The notes: generated by a model not told the origin, from the sequence alone. Shown: positions 48,181-58,699, counted from the stretch's first letter. The stretch is 64,000 bases of DNA from Cryobacterium sp. M96 (GCF_002929845.1 NZ_PJJS01000049.1:1-64000), one strand, 5' to 3'. Numbers and translations are program-made.

Positions 48181-49137
48181 ATGTCCGATCCGGTTGCGAG
48201 TCCCTGGAACAACGGCCACAGCACTCCTTTCGTCGAACTGGACCGGGCTGACTGGGCCGCCCTCGCGCCAACCACCCGGCTTCCGCTGCGGGAGACGGAG
48301 ATCGTGCAGTTGCGGGGGCTGGGTGAGCCGCTCGACCTCAGTGAGGTGACGGATGTCTACCTGCCGCTCAGCCGCCTGCTCAACCTCTACGCCGCCGGTG
48401 CACGGCAGCTGCACCGCGCCACGAGCGACTTCCTCGGGGAGCGCGCCCAGCGCACGCCGTTCGTGATCGGGGTCGCCGGATCGGTCGCGGTGGGCAAGTC
48501 CACCATCGGCCGCTTGCTGAGGGAGCTGCTGGCCCGCTGGGAGGACACCCCGCGGGTCGAGTTGGTGACCACCGACGGTTTCCTGCTGCCCAACGCCGAA
48601 CTCACCCGCCGGGGCCTGATGGACCGAAAAGGGTTCCCCGAGTCCTACGACCGGCGGGCCCTGCTACGCTTCGTGGCCGCGGTCAAGAGCGGTGCCGCCG
48701 AAGTGCGGTCGCCGTTCTACTCACACCTCAGCTATGACATCGTGCCCGACGCCCAGATCGTGGTGCGGCAGCCGGACATCCTGATCGTCGAGGGTCTCAA
48801 CGTGCTGCAGCCGCCCGGACCGGGCCACGGCCTCGCCGTCAGCGACCTCTTCGACTTCACCGTATACGTGGACGCCCGCACGCAGGACATCGCTCGCTGG
48901 TACGAGGAGCGCTTTCTCAAGCTGCAGCGCGGCGCATTCAGTAATCCGAAGTCGTACTTCCACCGGTACGCGAGTATGACCGAGGCCGAGGCGCGGAGCC
49001 GGGCCCGGGAAATCTGGACCGAGATCAACGAACCGAACCTGCTGCGCAACATCCGTCCGACCCGCTCTCGGGCGACCCTCGTGCTGCGCAAGGATCCGAA
49101 CCACTCCGTCTCCAAGGTGCTGCTGCGCAAGGTGTGA
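48181..49137 (+). CDS. coaA: Pantothenate kinase type I
   Basis: A 318-residue CoaA, the first step of CoA synthesis. Walker A is [12 protein letters not shown], followed by [22 protein letters not shown] and HLSYDIVPD. The end [22 protein letters not shown] is typical. It is divergent from glmS with a very short gap, so their promoters must overlap the coding starts. A 17-bp triplication and palindrome copy 6 follow. Confidence 0.96.
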   Translation: MSDPVASPWNNGHSTPFVELDRADWAALAPTTRLPLRETEIVQLRGLGEPLDLSEVTDVYLPLSRLLNLYAAGARQLHRATSDFLGERAQRTPFVIGVAGSVAVGKSTIGRLLRELLARWEDTPRVELVTTDGFLLPNAELTRRGLMDRKGFPESYDRRALLRFVAAVKSGAAEVRSPFYSHLSYDIVPDAQIVVRQPDILIVEGLNVLQPPGPGHGLAVSDLFDFTVYVDARTQDIARWYEERFLKLQRGAFSNPKSYFHRYASMTEAEARSRAREIWTEINEPNLLRNIRPTRSRATLVLRKDPNHSVSKVLLRKV

Positions 49138-49186
49138 CCCGCCGTTTGTCACCGCACAGTGCGCTCCGCCGGGTGTCACCGCACAG

Positions 49187-49237
49187 GCACCCTCGACGTG
49201 CGGGCACCCTCGACGTGCGGGCACCCTCGACGTCCGG
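49187..49237. repeat. 17-bp tandem triplication after coaA
   Basis: Three units of GCACCCTCGACGTGCGG, the third with one change, 50 bp after the coaA stop and just before palindrome copy 6. Confidence 0.9.
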
Positions 49238-49250
49238 GCACTCCGGCCGT

Positions 49251-49335
49251 GAACCAATTCGACGGAGATTTTGACGAAAAGCCGGTTTCTGTGGCTGTTT
49301 CGGAACGATTCGGCCACAATCTCCGTCGAATTCGT
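49251..49335. repeat. Dispersed 85-bp palindrome, copy 6
   Basis: The left arm GAACCAATTCGACGGAGATT is mirrored by a right arm ending GAATTCGTC. It lies between the convergent genes coaA and glmM. Confidence 0.92.
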
Positions 49336-49432
49336 CAGGGGCGCGGGGCGGAGCGGGCGCGCGGGGCGCGGCCGAAAACGAGGGCGCGGGGCCCGCGGCC
49401 GAGAACGAGGGTGCGGCCGCGGCGAGAACTCT

Positions 49433-50794
49433 CTAGAGGGCGAGCTGCAGGCGCACGATGTCGGCCAGCTCGTTCGCGAGCCGGTCGGCGGTGCCCTGAT
49501 CGGCCGCTTCTACCATGACGCGCACCATGGGCTCGGTGCCCGACGGTCGCAGCAGCACCCGTCCGGTGTCCCCGAGCTCGGCCTCAGCGGCACGGATAGC
49601 CTCCGCGATGACCTCGTTCGATTTCAGCCCGTGATGGTCGATGCCGCGCACGTTGACCAGGATCTGCGGGTAGACCGTCATCACCGAGGCGAGCTCTGCG
49701 AGGGTCTTGCCGGTGCGTGCCATTTCGGCGACCAGGTGCAGCCCGGTCAGGATGCCGTCACCGGTCGTGGCGAACTTGGTCATGATCACATGACCGGATT
49801 GTTCGCCGCCGAGGGACAGCCCGTCGACGTTGAGCTCTTCGAGCACGTACCGGTCGCCGACCTTGGCCTCAATCATGCGGATGTCGTTGGCCGCCATGGC
49901 CTTACGCAAACCGAGATTGCTCATCACCGTGGCCACGAGCGTGCGGTCCTTCAGAACCCCGCGCTCGGCCATGGAGACAGCGAGGATCGCCATGATCTGG
50001 TCACCGTCGATGATGTTGCCGTCGCGGTCGACGGCCAGGCACCGGTCCGCGTCGCCGTCGTGGGCGATTCCGACGTCGGCACCGGCCTCGAGGACGGCAC
50101 GGGAGAGATTGTCGAGGTGGGTGGAGCCCACCCCGTCGTTGATGTTGTTGCCGTCGGGGTCGGCTCCGATGACCGTGAGCGTGGCACCGGCATCCGTGAA
50201 GACCTGCGGCGATACGCCGGCGGCGGCGCCGTGCGCGCAGTCGAGCACGACGTGGATGCCGTCCAGGCGGTGCGGCAGCGTTCCGAGCAGGTGCACGACA
50301 TAGCGGTCCTCGGCGTCCGCGAAGCGGCTGATGCGACCGACGTCTCCGCCGATCGGCGTGAGCATGTCGAGCGACAGGTGCTCTTCGATGCGGTCCTCAA
50401 CGTCGTCGGGAAGTTTGGTTCCCCCGAAGGCAAAGAACTTGATGCCGTTGTCGGGAGCGGGGTTGTGCGAGGCGGAAATCATCACGCCGAAGTCTGCGCC
50501 GATATCGGCGATCAAGAAAGCCGCGGCGGGCGTCGGAATGACGCCCGCGTCGAGCACGTCCACACCGGAGCTCGCCAGTCCGGCCGCGACCGCGGCCGAA
50601 ATGAATTCACCGGAGATCCGAGGATCCCGGGCGAGCACCGCAACGGGCCGACGGCCCTCTGCGCGACGCAACTCCGCGCGGCGGCCCTGAGTCAGGACCG
50701 CCGCACTGGCCTGGGCGAGGGCCAGAGCCAGGCCAGCCGTGAGATCACGGTTGGCCAGACCCCGGACGCCGTCCGTGCCAAATAGTCGAGGCAT
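49433..50794 (-). CDS. glmM: Phosphoglucosamine mutase
   Basis: A 453-residue mutase that converts glucosamine 6-phosphate to the 1-phosphate for UDP-GlcNAc. It opens [13 protein letters not shown], the phosphoserine is Ser109 in ISASHNP, the metal loop is AHDGDADRC, the sugar loop is GGEQSGH, and the phosphate loop is [14 protein letters not shown]. It lies 21 bp after rpsI on the same strand. Confidence 0.97.
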   Translation of the reverse strand: MPRLFGTDGVRGLANRDLTAGLALALAQASAAVLTQGRRAELRRAEGRRPVAVLARDPRISGEFISAAVAAGLASSGVDVLDAGVIPTPAAAFLIADIGADFGVMISASHNPAPDNGIKFFAFGGTKLPDDVEDRIEEHLSLDMLTPIGGDVGRISRFADAEDRYVVHLLGTLPHRLDGIHVVLDCAHGAAAGVSPQVFTDAGATLTVIGADPDGNNINDGVGSTHLDNLSRAVLEAGADVGIAHDGDADRCLAVDRDGNIIDGDQIMAILAVSMAERGVLKDRTLVATVMSNLGLRKAMAANDIRMIEAKVGDRYVLEELNVDGLSLGGEQSGHVIMTKFATTGDGILTGLHLVAEMARTGKTLAELASVMTVYPQILVNVRGIDHHGLKSNEVIAEAIRAAEAELGDTGRVLLRPSGTEPMVRVMVEAADQGTADRLANELADIVRLQLAL

Positions 50795-50815
50795 TTTTCT
50801 ACGGTGCCAATCGAC

Positions 50816-51301
50816 TTAACGCTTGGAGAACTGAGGAGCCTTACGGGCCTTCTTGAGTCCGGCCTTCTTACGCTCCTTGACGCGAGCGTCACGGTTGAGG
50901 AAGCCGGCCTTCTTGAGGATGGCACGGTTGTTCTCTTCGTCGATCTGGTTCAGCGAACGCGCGATACCGAGACGCAGGGCACCGGCCTGGCCGGAGGGGC
51001 CACCACCGGTGATACGGGCGATGACGTCGTAGCTGCCGATGAGGTCGAGCACCTTGAACGGGTCGTTGATGAGCTGCTGGTGCAGCTTGTTCGGGAAGTA
51101 GTCCCCGAATTCGCGGCCGTTGACGGTGATCGTGCCGGAGCCGGGGACGATGCGCACGCGGGCGATGGCCTGCTTGCGACGTCCGACGGCTGCGCCGGGG
51201 ACATTGAGGATGGCGCGGGGCGCCTTGGTTACAGTCTCGGTCGGAGTCTCGGTCGAGTAGCTCTCCGGAGCCTGGTCAATCTGATCTGCGATTTTCGCCA
51301 C
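50816..51301 (-). CDS. rpsI: 30S ribosomal protein S9
   Basis: A 161-residue S9 with a 35-residue acidic N-terminal extension (1-38) ahead of the conserved [17 protein letters not shown]. It ends with the basic tail [12 protein letters not shown] that reaches the P-site tRNA. The start is GTG at 51301. It is co-transcribed with rplM. Confidence 0.96.
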   Translation of the reverse strand: MAKIADQIDQAPESYSTETPTETVTKAPRAILNVPGAAVGRRKQAIARVRIVPGSGTITVNGREFGDYFPNKLHQQLINDPFKVLDLIGSYDVIARITGGGPSGQAGALRLGIARSLNQIDEENNRAILKKAGFLNRDARVKERKKAGLKKARKAPQFSKR

Positions 51302-51350
51302 GATGGTGTGAATCCTTTTTTCTTAGAATCGAAAAGTCTGGAGGCCGGCG

Positions 51351-51797
51351 CTACTGAGCGACCTGGGCGAGGGTGTACGGCTTCGGCTGCTGCGCGGCGT
51401 GCGGGTGCTCCGGGCCGGCGTAGACCTTGAGCTTGGCCAGCTGGGCGCGGCCGAGCGTGTTCTTCGGCAGCATGCCACGGATGGCCTTCTCGACCGCGCG
51501 GGTCGGGTGCTTCTCGAGCATCTCCGAGTAGTTGGTGGCCGTGAGGCCGCCCGGGTAACCGGAGTGGCGGTACGCCATCTTCAGGTCGAGCTTCTTGCCG
51601 GTAAGGGCAATCTTCTCGGCGTTGATGATGATGACGAAGTCGCCCATATCCATGTGGGGAGAGAACGTTGCCTTGTGCTTCCCGCGAAGGAGAATGGCGG
51701 CGTGGCTGGCAAGACGACCGAGCACGATATCTGTGGCGTCGATGACGACCCAGTCGTGCTGGACTTCGCTTGCCTTGGGAGTGTAAGTGCGCGTCAC
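51351..51797 (-). CDS. rplM: 50S ribosomal protein L13
   Basis: A 148-residue L13 with [27 protein letters not shown] and the motif YRHSGYPGG. The start is GTG at 51797 ([13 protein letters not shown]). It is preceded by a 130-base leader with two hairpins and a promoter-like pair. Confidence 0.96.
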   Translation of the reverse strand: MTRTYTPKASEVQHDWVVIDATDIVLGRLASHAAILLRGKHKATFSPHMDMGDFVIIINAEKIALTGKKLDLKMAYRHSGYPGGLTATNYSEMLEKHPTRAVEKAIRGMLPKNTLGRAQLAKLKVYAGPEHPHAAQQPKPYTLAQVAQ

Positions 51798-51850
51798 TAT
51801 TGAGCTGCTTTCTTGTTCGAACGGAGGTGTTCGTGAATCCCGCTCCGGGT

Positions 51851-51920
51851 GTGTTCCCAGAAAGGGAACACGATCGATGGAGGGCTCACGTTCGTGTGTC
51901 TGGCTGCAACGCACAGACAC
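51851..51920 (-). promoter_or_regulatory. Two hairpins in the rplM leader
   Basis: Stem 1 pairs GTGTCTG with CAGACAC (51896-51920, 11-base loop). Stem 2 pairs GTGTTCCC with GGGAACAC (51851-51871, 5-base loop). They lie between the likely promoter and the rplM start and could be a ribosomal-protein autoregulatory site; this is inference. Confidence 0.4.
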
Positions 51921-51929
51921 CAAGGAATA

Positions 51930-51958
51930 ACACTAACGCCGTCGGCCCGGCAGCGCAA
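51930..51958 (-). promoter_or_regulatory. Possible rplM-rpsI promoter
   Basis: On the minus strand TTGCGC (51953-51958) and TAGTGT (51930-51935) are 17 bases apart. The -10 fits the actinobacterial TAnnnT pattern. It lies just after truA. Confidence 0.45.
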
Positions 51959-51966
51959 TTCAACCA

Positions 51967-52884
51967 TTACTCGGTGTCGTCGATGAGCTCCCGGCGCGCG
52001 CGCGTTTCGCGGGCCCGCAGGGCGAGCAGTTCGTCGGCCGGATAGCCGACCTCAAGCAGCGTGAGACCCTGGGCGGGCATCACCTTGAACTCGCTGGTAC
52101 GTGCCCGCTCGATCCGGAGGTCGACGAGGCGGTCCCCGGACAGCCGCCCCTCCCCCACCGCGACGCAGGCCCCGACCAGCGCGCGCACCATGCTGTGGCA
52201 GAAGGCGTCAGCCTGAACGGATGCGACGAGCACACCATCCGGATCGCGGTACCAGCGGAACTCCTGCAGGGTGCGGATCGTGGTGGCCCCGGGCCGCGGC
52301 TTGCAGTAGGTGGCGAAGTCGTGCAGGCCGATCAGCGTCGCGGCAGCCGCGTCCATAGCGTCCACGTCGAGGGCGAAGCCGTGCCAGGTGGTGCGGAACC
52401 GCTGCAGCGGGTCGTGCCCGACGACGGAGTCGGCGATCCGGTACTCGTAGCGCCGGTAAAGCGCGGAGAACCGGGCGTCGAACCCGGGCGGGGCGAGCAC
52501 GGAGGATATGATCACGATTTCGGGCTGGGTGACGAGGATGCCGCTGAGCCGCCGCTGCACCATGACCGCCAGGGGCGTCGGGGGCCGCCCCTTGCCGCGG
52601 GAGATGCGCACAAGGCCGTCGGCCTGGTCGGGGTTCAGATCGAAGTGGGCGACCTGCCCGGTCGCGTGCACACCGGCATCCGTTCTCCCGGCCACGGTCA
52701 GGATCGGGGTCGGCGGGTGGCTGTGCAGGATGCCGGCCAGCCCGGCCTCGATCTGACCCTGCACGGTGCGGAGGCCCGGCTGCGTCGCCCAGCCGCTCAT
52801 GCCGGTGCCGTCATAGGCGATGTCGAGCCTGATCCGGGTGGTGCCCGCTGCTTGGGTCTCGTCGGGCGCCGGGGGAAGAATCAC
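51967..52884 (-). CDS. truA: tRNA pseudouridine(38-40) synthase TruA
   Basis: The catalytic Asp is in VAGRTDAGVHATGQVAHFDL, and RYEYRI and FCHSMVRALVGACVAVGEG are further TruA motifs. The conserved fold starts at RIRLDIAYDGTGMSGWA. I use GTG 52884, which gives 305 residues; GTG 52941 adds 19 residues and cannot be excluded, and neither has a strong ribosome-binding site. A 12-residue insertion-like segment occurs at ISRGKGRPPTPL. Confidence 0.92.
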   Translation of the reverse strand: MILPPAPDETQAAGTTRIRLDIAYDGTGMSGWATQPGLRTVQGQIEAGLAGILHSHPPTPILTVAGRTDAGVHATGQVAHFDLNPDQADGLVRISRGKGRPPTPLAVMVQRRLSGILVTQPEIVIISSVLAPPGFDARFSALYRRYEYRIADSVVGHDPLQRFRTTWHGFALDVDAMDAAAATLIGLHDFATYCKPRPGATTIRTLQEFRWYRDPDGVLVASVQADAFCHSMVRALVGACVAVGEGRLSGDRLVDLRIERARTSEFKVMPAQGLTLLEVGYPADELLALRARETRARRELIDDTE

Positions 52885-52990
52885 GGAGGTAAGTGTACGG
52901 TCCGGTCCGGGATATCGTAGAACCCGGACTTCGGTCCCCACCTGTCATGAAAATCTGCCGCCCCCGCCCTCTGACGCTCATCCGGACTCC

Positions 52991-54907
52991 GTGAACGTGC
53001 CCACCAAACGCCTGGCCGGTCTCGACGGCCTGCGTGGCATCGCCGTCGTTCTGGTCGTGGTGTTCCACTTCTTCCCCGCGGTCCTTCCCGGCGGATTCAT
53101 CGGGGTCGACGTCTTCTTCGTGATCAGCGGGTTCCTGATCACGGGCCTCCTCATCACCGAACGGGACGAAACCTCGCGGATCGCGCTCGGTCGATTCTGG
53201 AAACGGCGGGCGCTGCGCCTGGTGCCGCCACTGGTCCCTCTGGTGCTGATCCTGTGCACTGCCGCCTGGCTGATCGGCGGCGACGTGCTGGTGGGCCTCG
53301 GCTGGCAGCTGCTCGGCGCGATCACCTTCGGCTACAACTGGGTATCGATCGCCGGGTCGGCGAGTTACTTCAGCGCCACGGCGCCGGAACTGTTCCGCAA
53401 CCTGTGGTCGCTGGCGGTGGAGGAGCAGTTCTACCTGGTCTGGCCGTTCGCTCTCCTCGGCCTGCTGCTGGTGAGGAGCGGCCGGCTTCGCCTGGCACTC
53501 GTCGCCGGCCTGGCCCTGGCCTCTGCCGTCTGGATGGGGCTACTGTACGACCCCGCCGACCCCACCCGGGTGTACTACGGCTCGGACACGCACAGCTTCG
53601 GGCTCTTCACCGGTGCCGCGCTCGCGCTGCTGCTGCGCCGTTCGGGCCTCCCGGACGGCACGGCACCCCGCCTCGCCGCCCTGCGCGACCGCTGGCGGCC
53701 GTGGCTGGGTCGGCTCGCCCTGGCCGGGGTTCTGGCGGCGGCGTTCGCCCTGCCCGACACCGGCCTGGCGACCTATCGAGGCGGACTGATGCTGGTGAGC
53801 CTGCTGACCGCGGTCGTGATCTGGGCGGCCGTGCGCGGGCCAGGCTTCGGCCAGGCGCTGGATACCGCGCCGCTGCGCTACCTGGGTGAACGCTCCTACG
53901 GCATCTATCTGTGGCACTGGCCGGTGCTCGTGCTCGCCCAGGGGGCGTGGCCGGCGGCCGCCGCGTCGCCGACCGTGCTGACGAGCATCGGAGTCGGGGT
54001 GCTGGCGGGCGCGCTGACGCTGCTGGCGGCCGGTGGATCGTACCGCTGGCTGGAACTTCCCGTGCGCACGAAGGGGGTGCGCGGCAGCATCCGTCGCCTG
54101 CGGCAGGGCACGAGCGGCGCGCGCACGATCCGCATGCCCGGCAGGCTCGTCTGGTTCGGCCTGTTCGGCGCCGCCGCGCTGTTTCTGGCGACCGGCACGA
54201 CCGCGGCGCTGCTCACCGCTCCCGCCCAGACGAGCGCCCAGAGCGAGATCGAACGCGGCCAGAAGGCACTGGATGCTGCGCAGCGGCAGGCCGTGCAGAA
54301 CGCACGGCGCGCGTCCCGGCCGGCCGTCAGCGCCATTGAACGCGCGGCGCCCGGGGACCTGATCACGGCCGTGGGCGACTCGGTGATGCTCGCCTCGGCC
54401 CCCGAGCTGCAGGCCGGCTTCCCGGGGATCGCGATCGATGCCACCGTCTCACGGGGCATGGGGGCTGCCCCCGACATCCTGGCCACCCAAGCCGAGGCCG
54501 GCACGCTCCGGCCGGTGGTCGTCGTGGGCCTCGGCACCAACGGGCCGATCCGTTCGAGTCAGCTGGCGGCCATCCGCGCGGTGATCGGCCCGGACCGGGA
54601 GCTGATCCTGGTCACTGCCTTCGCCGAACGTGACTGGACGGCCGGGGTCAACGCCAGCCTGGCCGAGTACGCTGCCCGGCACCGCACGGTCGAGCTGGCC
54701 GATTGGAGCACGGCGATCGCCTCGCACACGGATGTGCTCGCAAACGACAACATCCATCCCGGTCCGGCCGGCGGTCGGATCTATGCCGACGTCATCCGGG
54801 CCGCTCTGGAACGGCTCGCCGAGCCGCCGCCGCAGCCGGGCCTCGAGGCGTATCGCCTGCCCGACCCTGCCGGGTCACCCTCTTTCCGGCCGCCGCTGCT
54901 GCCGTGA
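52991..54907 (+). CDS. OatA-like membrane acyltransferase with SGNH domain
   Basis: A 638-residue two-part protein. The acyltransferase-3 domain (about 1-400, ten helices) has RLAGLDGLRGIAVVLVVVFHFF, GFIGVDVFFVISGFLITGLL and SLAVEEQFYLVWPF. An extra helix and a linker of about 50 residues lead to an SGNH hydrolase domain outside the cell, with GDSVMLASAPEL and the DNIHPG catalytic Asp-His. Such proteins O-acetylate peptidoglycan or surface glycans. The start is GTG at 52991. It splits rplQ from truA, together with the next gene. Confidence 0.9.
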   Translation: MNVPTKRLAGLDGLRGIAVVLVVVFHFFPAVLPGGFIGVDVFFVISGFLITGLLITERDETSRIALGRFWKRRALRLVPPLVPLVLILCTAAWLIGGDVLVGLGWQLLGAITFGYNWVSIAGSASYFSATAPELFRNLWSLAVEEQFYLVWPFALLGLLLVRSGRLRLALVAGLALASAVWMGLLYDPADPTRVYYGSDTHSFGLFTGAALALLLRRSGLPDGTAPRLAALRDRWRPWLGRLALAGVLAAAFALPDTGLATYRGGLMLVSLLTAVVIWAAVRGPGFGQALDTAPLRYLGERSYGIYLWHWPVLVLAQGAWPAAAASPTVLTSIGVGVLAGALTLLAAGGSYRWLELPVRTKGVRGSIRRLRQGTSGARTIRMPGRLVWFGLFGAAALFLATGTTAALLTAPAQTSAQSEIERGQKALDAAQRQAVQNARRASRPAVSAIERAAPGDLITAVGDSVMLASAPELQAGFPGIAIDATVSRGMGAAPDILATQAEAGTLRPVVVVGLGTNGPIRSSQLAAIRAVIGPDRELILVTAFAERDWTAGVNASLAEYAARHRTVELADWSTAIASHTDVLANDNIHPGPAGGRIYADVIRAALERLAEPPPQPGLEAYRLPDPAGSPSFRPPLLP

Positions 54908-54911
54908 CCAA

Positions 54912-54938
54912 GGCCGGGTCGGCCGGGTCGGCCGGGTC
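54912..54938. repeat. 9-bp tandem triplication at the end of the acyltransferase gene
   Basis: Three identical units of GGCCGGGTC directly after the acyltransferase stop codon. Confidence 0.85.
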
Positions 54939-54962
54939 GGCGGGTGCGGGTCCCGGGTGGGA

Positions 54963-56015
54963 CTAGAGCTCAATGGTGAAGGCGAGACTGCGGGTGGTGG
55001 GCGTGAAACCCATGCCGAGGTACAGGTTCAGCGCGCCGGTCGGACTTTCGGAGTCGACGACCAGGGTCGCCCGGGCCAGACCCTCGGTGCGTGCGGCATG
55101 CAAATGCAGGCCCAGCAGGGTCCGCGCGATGTGTTTGCCCCGCCATCCGTCGATGACGCCGACGAGGTCGACGTGGCTGCCGGTGTAGCCCTGGTTCAGC
55201 CAGTCGTCCTCGTTGACCGTGGCCAGGGTGAAGCCCACGACCTTCGGGGTGCCGTCGGGGCCGGCCGCGAGGGCCAGGTATGAGAGGTCGGGGCGGAATT
55301 TGCGACTCGTCACGAAGGAGTCCCAAGCATCGTCGCTCATCGGCTGGCTGGCCCAGTGATCCCGGAACGACGAGTCGCGCGCTTCGTGAACGGCCGCAGA
55401 GAGCTCCGAGGTAAACCGGATGACGCGGATGTCAACCGGAAGGTCGATCTCGGGGATCAGCTCGTCGAGGCGCCGCTCGAGGGACTGGAAGTACCGGGCG
55501 CATTCCATGCCGAGGCGCCGGAACAGACGGGTGCTGCGGTACGCGGTCTCCTCGGTGTAGGCGAGGATCCAGCGTGGAACCGAGGGATCGTCGGTGGCGA
55601 GCTGCTGCTCGGCCCGGCCCAGCTGCCACGCGAGCAGCTCGCGGCCGATTCCGCGTCCGCGGTAGTCGGGGTGCACCCCGCCGACCAGGATCGCGCGGGC
55701 CAGCGTCTCGCCCGGCGGCGCCATCACCATCCCCATCGCCACGAGGGTGCCGTCGGCGGCGAACCCGATCAGGGAATCCCGCTCCGGATGGAAGTACGAC
55801 AGACCGAAGTCCCGCTCGATTCCCTCCCGCGTCGTCAGGTGGTACGGATGGTCCGCCTTGCCGACCGCGCAAGTGAACTGCCACAGGTCGTCGGCGTCCG
55901 ACACCGTTGCCGGACGCCACCGGGCGATCTCAGGGTGGGCGGGCCCCGGCGCGTCGAGCGGCGGGGCTGCACGCCGACGCGGGCCCTGATTCTGGGTTCC
56001 GCTCAGGCGTTCCAT
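54963..56015 (-). CDS. Tandem-GNAT N-acetyltransferase
   Basis: A 350-residue protein with two GNAT domains. The first has VGGVHPDYRGRGIGRELLAWQL (acetyl-CoA loop) and the second has VDLVGVIDGWRGKHIARTLLGLHLHAA. ALNLYLGMGFTPTTR is the usual GNAT end. The layout resembles mycothiol synthase MshD, but the sequence does not prove this. The start is ATG 56015, with TTG 56021 as an alternative. It is convergent with the acyltransferase gene. Confidence 0.85.
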   Translation of the reverse strand: MERLSGTQNQGPRRRAAPPLDAPGPAHPEIARWRPATVSDADDLWQFTCAVGKADHPYHLTTREGIERDFGLSYFHPERDSLIGFAADGTLVAMGMVMAPPGETLARAILVGGVHPDYRGRGIGRELLAWQLGRAEQQLATDDPSVPRWILAYTEETAYRSTRLFRRLGMECARYFQSLERRLDELIPEIDLPVDIRVIRFTSELSAAVHEARDSSFRDHWASQPMSDDAWDSFVTSRKFRPDLSYLALAAGPDGTPKVVGFTLATVNEDDWLNQGYTGSHVDLVGVIDGWRGKHIARTLLGLHLHAARTEGLARATLVVDSESPTGALNLYLGMGFTPTTRSLAFTIEL

Positions 56016-56070
56016 GGCCAATATTGTAACCGGGGCCCCGCGAGGGTGCTAGCCCGTCGCCGGGGCACAG

Positions 56071-56100
56071 AGAGGGGCCCGACCGAAGTCGGGCCCCTCT
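56071..56100 (-). terminator. Terminator after rplQ
   Basis: A perfect 13-bp stem (AGAGGGGCCCGAC and its complement) with a UUCG loop on the minus strand, 46 bp beyond the rplQ stop. Confidence 0.85.
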
Positions 56101-56145
56101 CAATTCAACACAGCGATTCAGCTGAGCCGATACAGCGCAGAGTGC

Positions 56146-56661
56146 TTACTTGGATTCCTCGGCGGCAGCGACATCATCCTCGACGACGTCAGCTTCGACA
56201 GCAGCATCCTCGACGACGACCTCGGCCGGAGCCTCGGCATCGGGCGCTGCCGCGGCGGGCTTGGAAGCAGCCTTGGCGAAGGAGCGCTTGACCTTCGGGG
56301 TGACGGGCTCGAGAACGAGCTCCATCTGTACCATCGAAGCGTTGTCGCCCTTGCGGAAGCCGAGCTTCGTAATGCGGGTGTAACCGCCCTCACGAAGGGC
56401 AACCTGAGGTGCGATCTCGGTGAAGAGCTCGTGCACGACGGTCTTGTCGCCGATAGTGGCAAGCACGCGACGACGGGCGTGCAGGTCACCCTTCTTTGCG
56501 AAGGTGATCAGTCGCTCGGCGACCGGACGCAGGCGCTTGGCGCGCGTCTCGGTCGTCTTGATGGACTTGTGGGTGAATAGGGATGCGGCCAGGTTGGCGA
56601 GCATGAGGCGCTCGTGGGCCGGTCCGCCTCCGAGGCGGGCTCCCTTAGTGGGGGTAGGCAT
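56146..56661 (-). CDS. rplQ: 50S ribosomal protein L17
   Basis: A 171-residue L17. The conserved part (1-118) has [21 protein letters not shown] and [18 protein letters not shown]. The C-terminal 45 residues are an Ala/Glu/Asp/Val-rich acidic extension ([20 protein letters not shown]), also seen in other actinobacteria. It is the last gene of the alpha operon. Confidence 0.96.
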   Translation of the reverse strand: MPTPTKGARLGGGPAHERLMLANLAASLFTHKSIKTTETRAKRLRPVAERLITFAKKGDLHARRRVLATIGDKTVVHELFTEIAPQVALREGGYTRITKLGFRKGDNASMVQMELVLEPVTPKVKRSFAKAASKPAAAAPDAEAPAEVVVEDAAVEADVVEDDVAAAEESK

Positions 56662-56707
56662 TGGTTATCTCCAGTATCAAAGTCGAAAGTCAGTCTGAAC
56701 GACTGCT

Positions 56708-57697
56708 TTAGATGGTTTCTTCGTCGTAGCCGCTGTAGAAGTGGGCGCCGTCGAATCCGGGCACCGAGTCCTTCAGGGACAGTCCGAGCTCAACGAGCTT
56801 GTCCTTGACCTCATCCACCGACTTCTGTCCGAAGTTGCGGATGTTCATCAGCTGGGTCTCCGAGAGGGCGACCAGTTCGCTGACGTTGTTGATGCCCTCG
56901 CGCTTGAGGCAGTTGTACGAGCGAACCGACAGATCGAGGTCTTCGATCGGAATCGACAGCTCGGTCGACAGCACGACATCGACCGGCGCGGGGCCGATTT
57001 CGATGCCCTCGGCGGCGGTGTTCAGCTCACGGGCCAGACCGAACAACTCGGTCAGCGTACGACCGGCGGATGCGATGGCGTCGCGAGGCGAAATGGCCGA
57101 CTTGGTCTCCACGTCAACGACGAGGCGGTCGAAGTCGGTGCGCTCACCGGCACGAGTTGCCTCGACACGGTAGGTCACCTTGAGCACGGGCGAGTAGATC
57201 GAGTCAACCGGAATCTGGCCGGCCTCAGAGTACTCGTTGCGGTTCTGGGTGGCCGACACGTAGCCGCGGCCGCGTTCGATGGTCAGTTCGAGTTCGAACT
57301 TGGCCTTGTCGTTCAGCGTGGCGATGACCAGCTCGGGGTTGTGCACCTCGACACCGGCCGGAGCCGAGATGTCGGCGGCCGTGACCTGGCCGGCACCCTG
57401 CTTGCGCAGGTACGCGGTGATGGGCTCGTCGTGCTCGCTGGAGATGACGAGGCCCTTGATGTTGAGGATGATCTCGGTGACGTCTTCCTTGACACCGGGA
57501 ACGGTGCTGAACTCGTGCAGCACACCGTCGATCCGGATGCTGGTGACAGCGGCTCCGGGGATCGATGACAGGAGGGTGCGGCGCATCGAGTTGCCGAGGG
57601 TGTAACCGAAACCAGGCTCAAGAGGTTCGATGACGAACCTGGATCGGAACTCCGAGATGTTCTCTTCGGTGAGCGTGGGGCGCTGTGCAATAAGCAC
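56708..57697 (-). CDS. rpoA: RNA polymerase alpha subunit
   Basis: A 329-residue alpha subunit. The N-terminal assembly domain has [38 protein letters not shown]. The C-terminal domain has [27 protein letters not shown] and [15 protein letters not shown], with the UP-element-binding helix-hairpin-helix. The start is GTG at 57697 with AAAGGA upstream. A hairpin in the 184-bp gap after rpsK suggests it also has its own promoter. Confidence 0.98.
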   Translation of the reverse strand: MLIAQRPTLTEENISEFRSRFVIEPLEPGFGYTLGNSMRRTLLSSIPGAAVTSIRIDGVLHEFSTVPGVKEDVTEIILNIKGLVISSEHDEPITAYLRKQGAGQVTAADISAPAGVEVHNPELVIATLNDKAKFELELTIERGRGYVSATQNRNEYSEAGQIPVDSIYSPVLKVTYRVEATRAGERTDFDRLVVDVETKSAISPRDAIASAGRTLTELFGLARELNTAAEGIEIGPAPVDVVLSTELSIPIEDLDLSVRSYNCLKREGINNVSELVALSETQLMNIRNFGQKSVDEVKDKLVELGLSLKDSVPGFDGAHFYSGYDEETI

Positions 57698-57832
57698 TGT
57701 TGATTCCTTTCGGCTAAGTGTCCGCTATATGACACTTGCGTGGCGAGGTTTTGAGTTGTGTGTCTCTCGACAAGCCCGACAATCGAGCACATCGTCGAAC
57801 GAGGGAGGGGTGATGCCCCACGACCCGCCACA

Positions 57833-57860
57833 GCCGGGCCCGTCTTGTGACGGGCCCGGC
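57833..57860 (-). terminator. Terminator-like hairpin between rpsK and rpoA
   Basis: A perfect 12-bp stem (GCCGGGCCCGTC and its complement) with a 4-base loop, 21 bp beyond the rpsK stop. It may end or attenuate part of the operon transcript. Confidence 0.65.
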
Positions 57861-57881
57861 CGATGGCGAGATGCCGGTTGG

Positions 57882-58280
57882 TTAGACGCGACGACGCTTG
57901 GGCGGACGGCATCCGTTGTGCGCCTGGGGGGTGACGTCGTTGATCGAACCGACCTCGAGGCCGGCGGCCTGGAGCGAACGGATCGCGGTCTCGCGGCCCG
58001 ATCCCGGTCCCTTGACGAAGACGTCAACCTTCTTCATGCCGTGCTCCTGCGCCTGGCGGGCAGCCGACTCGGCAGCCAGCTGCGCGGCGAACGGGGTCGA
58101 CTTGCGCGAACCCTTGAAGCCGACTCCACCCGAGGACGCCCAGCTGATGACCGCACCGGTGGTGTCAGTGATCGAGACGATGGTGTTGTTGAAGGTGCTC
58201 TTGATGTGGGCCTGGCCCACAGCGACGTTCTTCTTTTCTTTCTTGCGCGGCTTCCGAACGGCCGACTTTGGTGCTGCCAT
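57882..58280 (-). CDS. rpsK: 30S ribosomal protein S11
   Basis: A 132-residue S11 with the typical [43 protein letters not shown] and the end [18 protein letters not shown]. It is co-directional with rpsM, 44 bp away. Confidence 0.97.
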   Translation of the reverse strand: MAAPKSAVRKPRKKEKKNVAVGQAHIKSTFNNTIVSITDTTGAVISWASSGGVGFKGSRKSTPFAAQLAAESAARQAQEHGMKKVDVFVKGPGSGRETAIRSLQAAGLEVGSINDVTPQAHNGCRPPKRRRV

Positions 58281-58324
58281 GAATTTCTCCTGAATCCTAA
58301 AGGCGAGACGGGCCAGGCCGAGGC

Positions 58325-58699
58325 CTAGCGCGCCTTCTTCTTGCCGGCTACGGTGCGCTTCGGGCCCTTGCGGGTGCGAGCGTTGGTCTTGGTGCGCTGG
58401 CCACGAACGGGCAGGCCCTTGCGGTGGCGGATGCCCTCGTAGCTGCCGATCTCGACCTTGCGGCGGATGTCAGCGGCAACCTCACGGCGGAGGTCACCCT
58501 CAACCTTGAAGGTTCCTTCGATGTAGTCACGGAGGGCGACGAGCTGCTCGTCACTCAGGTCCTTGACTCGGATGTTTCCATCGATTTCAGTGTCGGCGAG
58601 GGTCTTGAGTGCCCTCGTGCGGCCAACACCAAAGATGTAAGTCAGTGCAACTTCCACGCGCTTATCGCGAGGAATATCAACGCCGGCTAGACGTGCCAT
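58325..58699 (-). CDS. rpsM: 30S ribosomal protein S13
   Basis: A 124-residue S13 beginning [24 protein letters not shown], with [22 protein letters not shown] near the basic C terminus. It follows rpmJ after a 151-bp gap that holds no gene. Confidence 0.97.
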   Translation of the reverse strand: MARLAGVDIPRDKRVEVALTYIFGVGRTRALKTLADTEIDGNIRVKDLSDEQLVALRDYIEGTFKVEGDLRREVAADIRRKVEIGSYEGIRHRKGLPVRGQRTKTNARTRKGPKRTVAGKKKAR

